This document shows positions 58,121 to 64,000 of a DNA stretch of 64,000 bases, piece by piece (positions within the stretch are counted from its first letter, which is position 1; the number at the start of each line of letters is the position of its first letter). The translations under genes and the position numbers were made by a program. This DNA comes from Oreohelix idahoensis. Lineage: Eukaryota > Mollusca > Gastropoda > Stylommatophora > Oreohelicidae. Under the pieces are notes generated by a model, which saw only the letters and a program-made list of their open reading frames with translations, did no database searches and was not told the origin of the DNA. The stretch covers positions 26,811-90,810 of the forward strand of contig JAMPIV010011336.1 of assembly GCA_024509875.1 (NCBI GenBank). The letters run 5' to 3'.

Positions 58121-58779
58121 CAAAGAAAGCAGTAGTCAGACGGATGCGCGCATCACCAAAGCTTGGAATACGGGGAGACAACTTATGGACACCGATAAAA
58201 GATTACTTTCTGATAAAGTAATAAACTGTTACTTTTGACACGTTGTCATATGAGGTTAACGACATGTTCTCGAGTCTGTACGCAAGGTATCGCATGTCTA
58301 CTTGCCAAATATGGTAATACGTTACCTTTTGCTGTACGCACCTTATTTCACGTGGAATATTTTGAAAGTACCACACCCTCACCTGCCAGTTTGAAAATGA
58401 TTGGAGCATTTATTTAGCTCCATAACAAACATATGCGTGGGAGACCGGGAATTTAACCTGACACGTGTCAGTGTTATTCCACTGTGAAGATCGCTTGCCA
58501 AGATACCAGAACTTGCTAGAGTGAAGCCTAGAATTCAGAATTCCTTCTTAACATACCGGACAACTGTTATTTGAGAATTTTGGACGGACTTTCATAGCCC
58601 AGAAAATCTCTTTCCCATTAAATAAGGAAACTGGAACTAAGGAAACTCAAGAACCACACACGAAGTCAAAGAGGGAACTTATTAAATTAACGACACCCCA
58701 GAAGCGTGTAAGAGGCCGATTCAAGTCTCCTTTATTCATCTGAGCAAAATGTCTGTGAGCCAGGATTGGCGTAAGTTGT
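58121..58779. other. no gene recognised
   Basis: Spacer. Possibly a heavily decayed family C arm, but I cannot align it reliably. Confidence 0.35.
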
Positions 58780-58970
58780 CATTTTACATTCTATATTTTC
58801 ATCACTAACATGTGAACTAACATGTATATGTATATTGCCTTGTAAATTTTAATATGGGAAAATCGCTCGTGGATGTTTAAGTCATTTTAGGCTGGCAACC
58901 TCAGCGTATAGAATGATGATTCATGAACCACCACTGCACGGGCTGGTAATTGCTTTATTGCTAGTTTCTT
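58780..58970 (+). repeat. dispersed repeat family C, copy 4 (fragment)
   Basis: 'aggctggcaacctcagc', 'gattcatgaaccaccactgc' and 'gctggtaattgc' match copy 2 at 52,390-52,450. Confidence 0.6.
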
Positions 58971-59957
58971 AATTAAAACTTAAAAACAGAAAGCAGTCCC
59001 AGGTTCCATAGGGAGCAGGGAGGAAAATATGAAAGAAATAATGTTCATTCTAAGTATAAATATTTACAGTTTCAAAGCAGTGTAAATGTCCATATAAACA
59101 TATTCACTTTAAAATTAATATAAATTTTCAAGCTTGAAATCAGTGTAAACATAAATGAAAACATATTCAATTTATATTGTGAACACTTTTCAATCAGTAG
59201 AGATGTAAATGTAAACAGACTCTATCTGCCTTATTTACCTTTTCATTTAAAAATAATACAAAGCTAAAGCTATTCAATTTAAATGTAAATAAAGTTTATC
59301 ACGTGGGATTACATTTAATTCTCATCGATGGTAAATTCTGAGATAAATAGGATGGTAGAATAGATGAAGTGGGGCGCATAACTATGTGTCGGAAAACGCC
59401 ATACTCAGAAGAGCGTTTGTCTCTATTCTGTTACAACAGTTATTGGGGGTACCAGCAGAAAGTACTATCTATGGAACCAAGTGAAGGTAAAAGTGGACTG
59501 ACGTTGTGCGAGACGCCATCATAAGAGGGTCTTATAGACAGACGCAGGACCAGCTTGGCCATTACTCCTAGGAACGTGCGGCTTCTTTAACCTTGACCAG
59601 CGACGAGTGAGAGTAGTGTAAAAAGAACCCATCAGCGGGAGCAGAAACTACTATTGGCAGCAAATTGAAAATATGTATGCTGCCAAAGTTAATTTTTTTC
59701 CATCATTTCTATTATAAATTTTCCTCTAAACTATTCAATTTATTTTCAAACTGTTAAAACCTAAAGTGATTATTAAATTTTGTTATTTGTAATGTTACAA
59801 ATTTAAACTTCGATTTAGTCATTTTAAAGTTACTGCATGTTTGTCTCAGTCAATTTGCTACACACACTCTAAACAGAGCTATACCAGAATAGTAAGAATT
59901 CCACTGAGTAAATCAGAGGTGGGGGCATGAACGAGCTGTAATTAATAAGTGCTTAAT
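58971..59957. other. no gene recognised (1 kb)
   Basis: AT-rich with repeated 'taaatgtaaac'-like words near 59,080-59,300. Nothing supported. Confidence 0.4.
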
Positions 59958-60212
59958 TCCTTCACAAAAGTTGTCGGCAGATTCTAGAATTAACGTGCTC
60001 AACCAAAGCAGCATTGTTTTTGCTTATCTGAATATCTTGTGGAGACTCCCTTTGTAATAGAAGTGTCATTACCCTTCTATCAACATCTCTGCCAAGAGTA
60101 ATTTTGTGCGAAGGTAGATACCTTTGAAGCCCATATTAGATACTCTTGAGTTTTGGCCACTGTTGGACCACTACTGTAAAGCAGGGGAGGCAATACCGTC
60201 ACAGCCTTCCTT
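59958..60212 (+). repeat. dispersed repeat family B, copy 3
   Basis: Colinear with 54,615-54,872. It retains a 'gtgcgaaggtagata' block shared with copy 1 but lost from copy 2. Confidence 0.75.
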
Positions 60213-60214
60213 AG

Positions 60215-60325
60215 CCTTTGACTGTCCCCAGCCGACCTTCCCAGTCCTGCTCTTATATTGTTTTGGGCCTGCATGCCCAATTCTCAACCCTTTATAAACA
60301 AAGGTCGTTCGTTCGTTCGTTCTCT
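60215..60325 (+). mobile_element. repeat family D 3' end with (TTCG)n tail
   Basis: 'gcatgcccaattctcaaccc' then 'tttataaacaaagg' and (TTCG)n. It is the same end as at 39,328-39,420 on the minus strand. Confidence 0.6.
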
Positions 60326-60689
60326 TTCTCTCAACGTTTTGGAAATGTTTGTCACAATATCGGTTGTGTGATATCCATACCACTTACATAAATGTTGTTG
60401 TCTATGCTGACCTTTGGTGAAAGCAACCCACTCAATTTTACAACAATCAGTTCTACTATTATAAACCAATGATAATGGAAATCATGACATGCCTGCAAAA
60501 ATAGAACTAAAAATATGCAAAGAGCAGATAAACCGAAATGCGCGAAGATATTCTGCTGGTTTTTTTTTAAAAACACCAGTGTAGTAGAACCATTAGCAGT
60601 TTACATCATATTTGTGAAGGGCGTCAAACTGATGATAGTAAATTGATAAGAGAAAACCTTTCGTAAATGTTACTGTATGTTTTATCCTT
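60326..60689. other. no gene recognised
   Basis: Spacer. Nothing supported. Confidence 0.4.
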
Positions 60690-60793
60690 GCACTTGGGAT
60701 GTTAAAAGTGCCGGAAAATGCACTTGTGATGTTAAAAGTGCCGGAAAATGTACTTGTGATGTTAAAAGTGCCGGAAAATGCACTTGCTATTTT
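60690..60793. repeat. 30-bp minisatellite, about 3.4 units
   Basis: Three near-perfect units of 'gatgttaaaagtgccgg' plus 'aaaatgcacttgt' and a partial fourth. Confidence 0.9.
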
Positions 60794-61074
60794 GAGAATT
60801 TCGTATGTAGGCTACTGAGCGATGTATATTTTCTCCTGCACATTTGTCTCATTCTCTCAATTAACCTTTTCCTTGGGCTTCTTCTGTCAGTACTATATCG
60901 TCACACAAGGCATATAATGGAGTGATAATTACCAGACACCGATCGTTTTCTTCCATATAATGTTTGCATGACTTCGTTCTCAGTTTTCTCTTCTGTTTTT
61001 TTCCTCCTATATCTCTGCTCCCGTTTTGATCACTTTTTATGGGACCGAAGACGCAGCAAAAGTGATGAATGCAA

Positions 61075-61352
61075 TCAGCGACTCATAGCTTGACTGCTTG
61101 CGTCAGGGTCCCCGAACCAGAGCTGACCAAGACCCTACTCCACCTCAAATTGGTGGTCCTGGAAACAGGCTGCATCACTGCAGTCTGGCTGAGAGAGTAG
61201 GGATCGAAGAGGGAAGATAAAAACGGTCCCAAAAAATGCCGTGCTGACGTCGGATGCGTCAGCCGAAAGGCGCAAATATCGCAGCTTTCCTGTAAACGGA
61301 CACAACGCAACCAACGTCCTTTTCAGGACGAACGAGGAAGAAGAAGAAGAAG
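61075..61352 (+). repeat. unclassified segment ending in (GAA)n
   Basis: A comparatively GC-rich block that ends 'gacgaacgaggaagaaga' in a (GAA)n tail, as a LINE 3' noncoding region would. No protein motif could be read. Confidence 0.35.
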
Positions 61353-61837
61353 ATCACTTTTTATGAACAGACATTTTGAAAACTATTTTCCGCGTTCCCG
61401 CCAATCTTAAAGTAAACATCTGTTGTTATTGTTTTTTTTTTTTTTTTTGTAAAGTAGCCTCTAGAACGTCAGGGAATAAAGAAAACAAAGACAATAACAT
61501 GAGGGCTTCATGAACACTGTCTTGGTAAATAATAAATTTATGGACTGGGAGTCTTCAAAATTAATTTAACAAATAATAATAATTGCAGCGAAAGACGGCA
61601 CAGAAATGTTGAGACGATCCTTGGATTCACTTGATATCCCCCAGGCCCAGTATAATGATGACGAATATTAAACTACCACACATCTTGGCAACTCGTCTAA
61701 GGCGATTAAAGCAGGTTTGGCAGGGTGGTCACCTTCTCGGTTCGGGTTTTTTAATATTTTATTATTATTATTAAAGAAGAGCTACAAAAATGAAAGCTAT
61801 GTAAACGTTAGTCATTCTGGATAGATCAGGTCATCAT
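61353..61837. other. no gene recognised
   Basis: AT-rich with a T-run near 61,431-61,448 and an (ATT)n run near 61,759-61,770. Confidence 0.4.
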
Positions 61838-62080
61838 TTTCCGCTTTAGTACTGGCCACAACAGGTTGAGGTACCGTCTATACCACAAGTACAGGATTGG
61901 TACAACAGATATCTGCAAATGTGGCACCAGCCCCGTAACAGCGGAACACCTGCTCCAGTCCTGCCCAACTTACAGCAGTAAACGGAGTGGCATATGACAA
62001 CAAACTATCTCTATCCACGAACAACTGTTTGGAGATGCTGCGAACCTTGAGCTGACTACTACATTTATTAGACAAACAAG
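61838..62080 (+). pseudogene. LINE ORF2 region after RNase H
   Basis: The plus frame reads 'FSTGHNRLRYRLYHKYRIG', 'TTDICKCGTSPVTAEHLLQS' and 'CPTYSSKRSGI', then after a stop 'LFGDAANLELTTTFIRQT'. The 'GHNRL...C-x-CG...EHLL...CP' pattern is the conserved stretch following RNase H in I/R1/Jockey-like LINE proteins. This family differs from the L-a, L-b and L-c fragments. Stops show that it is dead. Confidence 0.75.
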
Positions 62081-62395
62081 CAGGGAAAAAATCAACACTT
62101 GAAACACTATAAGACTATATTCGTTTTTAAAAAAAAAAATAGGTAAACATGATGAAATATAGAAAAATTCAATCAACAGGGATTACTGTGTAAGTAAAAC
62201 AGTAGCAGTCAAACTAAATGGGAATAAGGCAGGTGAAGAAAAACTGAATATTAAGTGACCCATAACGTTAAAAGGCGATAAACTTCGCTCATGAAAGCTA
62301 AAATACCGTTGCAAGCCTGAACAGGCAGGCCTTTTCTGCATAGAATAAGCCAAGATATGTGCTATGGTGGGTAGAATGCTGCAGGTGTATCGACA
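62081..62395. other. no gene recognised
   Basis: Spacer. Nothing supported. Confidence 0.4.
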
Positions 62396-62600
<205 letters not shown>

Positions 62601-62624
62601 AAATGAACTTTCCAGAATCTCGAT

Positions 62625-62875
62625 AAAAGGTAGTCCCATAGCAGATACTACCGTAGTGAATAGAAGAGTTAGAGACGTCGCTGTACTAGGTCCAGCATCG
62701 AGAGGTGGGGTGACAAGTTCCCTTCCTTGCTGCCATTTCTTTCCCTTACTCAAGATCAAAGGCAGGTACCCATTTACAGCTGGGTAGACTGGAGCGGGTC
62801 GATACTGTGAATCAAACCCCGCACCATTGCCGCGAGAGACGAATGTTCTAATCACTCTGTCAATCCAACTCTCAC
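62625..62875 (-). mobile_element. SINE family 2, near full length
   Basis: Antisense order of the family blocks: 'aaaggtagtcccatagcaga', 'gttagagacgtcgc', 'ttcccttactcaagatcaaa', 'acccatttacagctgggta', the box B relic 'gtgaatcaaaccccgc' and a box A relic near 62,850-62,870. It adjoins a (GATA)n tract. Confidence 0.8.
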
Positions 62876-64000
62876 GTGCTGGTGTCTAAACAGAGAGGCG
62901 ACAAAAAATAACTGAAATACCATAAGGCTGACGTGTACATCTCAGGTCATTCCTAATTCTCGAACAGGTAACAAACAGGTTACGATTACACAGTGCTCAC
63001 GAGAGTCATTTTTTCTGCTAGCGTGAAAGTCAAGTTGCAATAAAAAGATCAAGATAGAGAGAATGAGAGAAAGAAAGAGAAGGAGACATAAAACAGTACA
63101 AGTACGTCTGAAAGTGCTGCATATTTTCTTTTTTAAATTAAGACGTGAAATCAAAACTGTGAAAAGCATTTTCGTAAAGGTATTTCACACAGATACAAAC
63201 ATTAAGTTACAAAGCCAAATTAGAAGAGAAAATTGAAATGGAAACACGCTTAAAATAAAGGATAAGTAGGCGGAGAGATCAAAGAATGCAGACAAATATC
63301 AAAATGTCATCAAGTCCAAAATGAACATATATTATATTAAAGTTTAGTTCAATGGCCCTGATGTACTTTTAACAAAAAATAAATCAAAGGGACAAGAAAG
63401 CTGAATCGTTAATAGAATAATGACTCTTCAGTTACTTAAGGGCTGGAAGATAATTAAAAAAGATTACTAAAAAACAAATGCTCAGAAATACACAGATATT
63501 AACAAACATATTTGAATTTTAAAGCTAAGAGGTAAAAATGGGAGCAGGATATTAGATTGCCGAGGTTAATGGTAAAACTAAGAGTTAAGTTCTCTCATGA
63601 AATGTTCGAGAAGGGAATAATTTGTGACAGTTGACTTAATTCTGCTTTTATTCTTGTCGCTTATAAATAAAGATTGCGTTTGTTTGTTCAAACACATGCT
63701 GAAATTATTATGATGCTGGTACTTCCTATAATTTTGGTCATTTCATATAACTTTGACATTAATGTCATTTAACCAATAATTACATTTAACCAAGTACAGT
63801 CCTCCTACGTATATCCTCCTATGTATATCCTCCTATGTATATACTGAAGGTCTCTGAGGAGACAAATAAAGAAAAGAGTTATTGTTCCCTTAGAAATGTC
63901 ATACGTGACAAAAAAATACGAGGTTGTACTTGAGGTTAACCGTCTCATCATGTAAAACAAATTGCTACAAAGATTACTGCTACGACAGCAAAGGAATTAC
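62876..64000. other. no gene recognised; small tandem repeat
   Basis: AT-rich. A 16-bp unit 'tatatcctcctatg' plus 'ta' repeats about three times at 63,796-63,845. Nothing else was seen. Confidence 0.5.

Noticed and set aside
58121..58779. Extension of family C copy 4 to the left
   Set aside because: Only scattered words match and no colinear alignment could be made by eye.

Overview
The window is AT-rich animal nuclear DNA made mostly of transposon remains and tandem repeats. No intact host gene could be supported. An animal source is indicated by hAT and non-LTR (LINE) coding fragments, two Ty3/gypsy LTR retrotransposons, tRNA-derived SINEs and very long (TA)n, (GATA)n and (CA)n tracts. A mollusc, possibly a gastropod, is my best inference, because one SINE core resembles repeats I associate with molluscan genomes. 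The species cannot be fixed from sequence alone.

Layout. 0-13 kb: SINE and dispersed-repeat fragments, microsatellites, a 42-bp minisatellite (28 units) and a 63-bp minisatellite (about 11 units), with one short LINE 3' fragment. 13-20 kb: LINE 3' fragments, a CpG-rich patch near 16.5 kb, and a 261-codon open frame fused to a LINE endonuclease fragment. 23.05-32.99 kb: a complete LTR retrotransposon with 1.59-kb LTRs and a CATAG target duplication. 33-41 kb: SINEs, including an inverted SINE hairpin, minisatellites, LINE 3' ends and microsatellites. 41.13-49.20 kb: a second, older LTR retrotransposon with 488-bp LTRs, sitting inside a (TA)n tract. 49-60 kb: a mosaic of three unclassified repeat families, with a large inverted pair flanking a hAT remnant that itself contains a LINE fragment. 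60-64 kb: LINE ends, a (GATA)n tract and a SINE.

The main finding is that both LTR elements have the pol order protease, integrase, reverse transcriptase, RNase H. Ordinary Ty3/gypsy elements place integrase last. This order is known for the Gmr1-type group. The two copies differ in LTR length, primer binding site, age and gag coiled-coil repeat (an 11-residue repeat in one, a 7-residue repeat in the other), so they look like two separate lineages. In each, gag encodes a coiled coil, a capsid-like region and a basic nucleic-acid-binding region, followed by an aspartic protease, an HHCC plus DD35E integrase with a GPY/F-like tail, and RT plus RNase H. In both copies the RT-RNase H part lies in a different frame, with an A-run at the junction. 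Element 1 carries that single visible break; element 2 has several.
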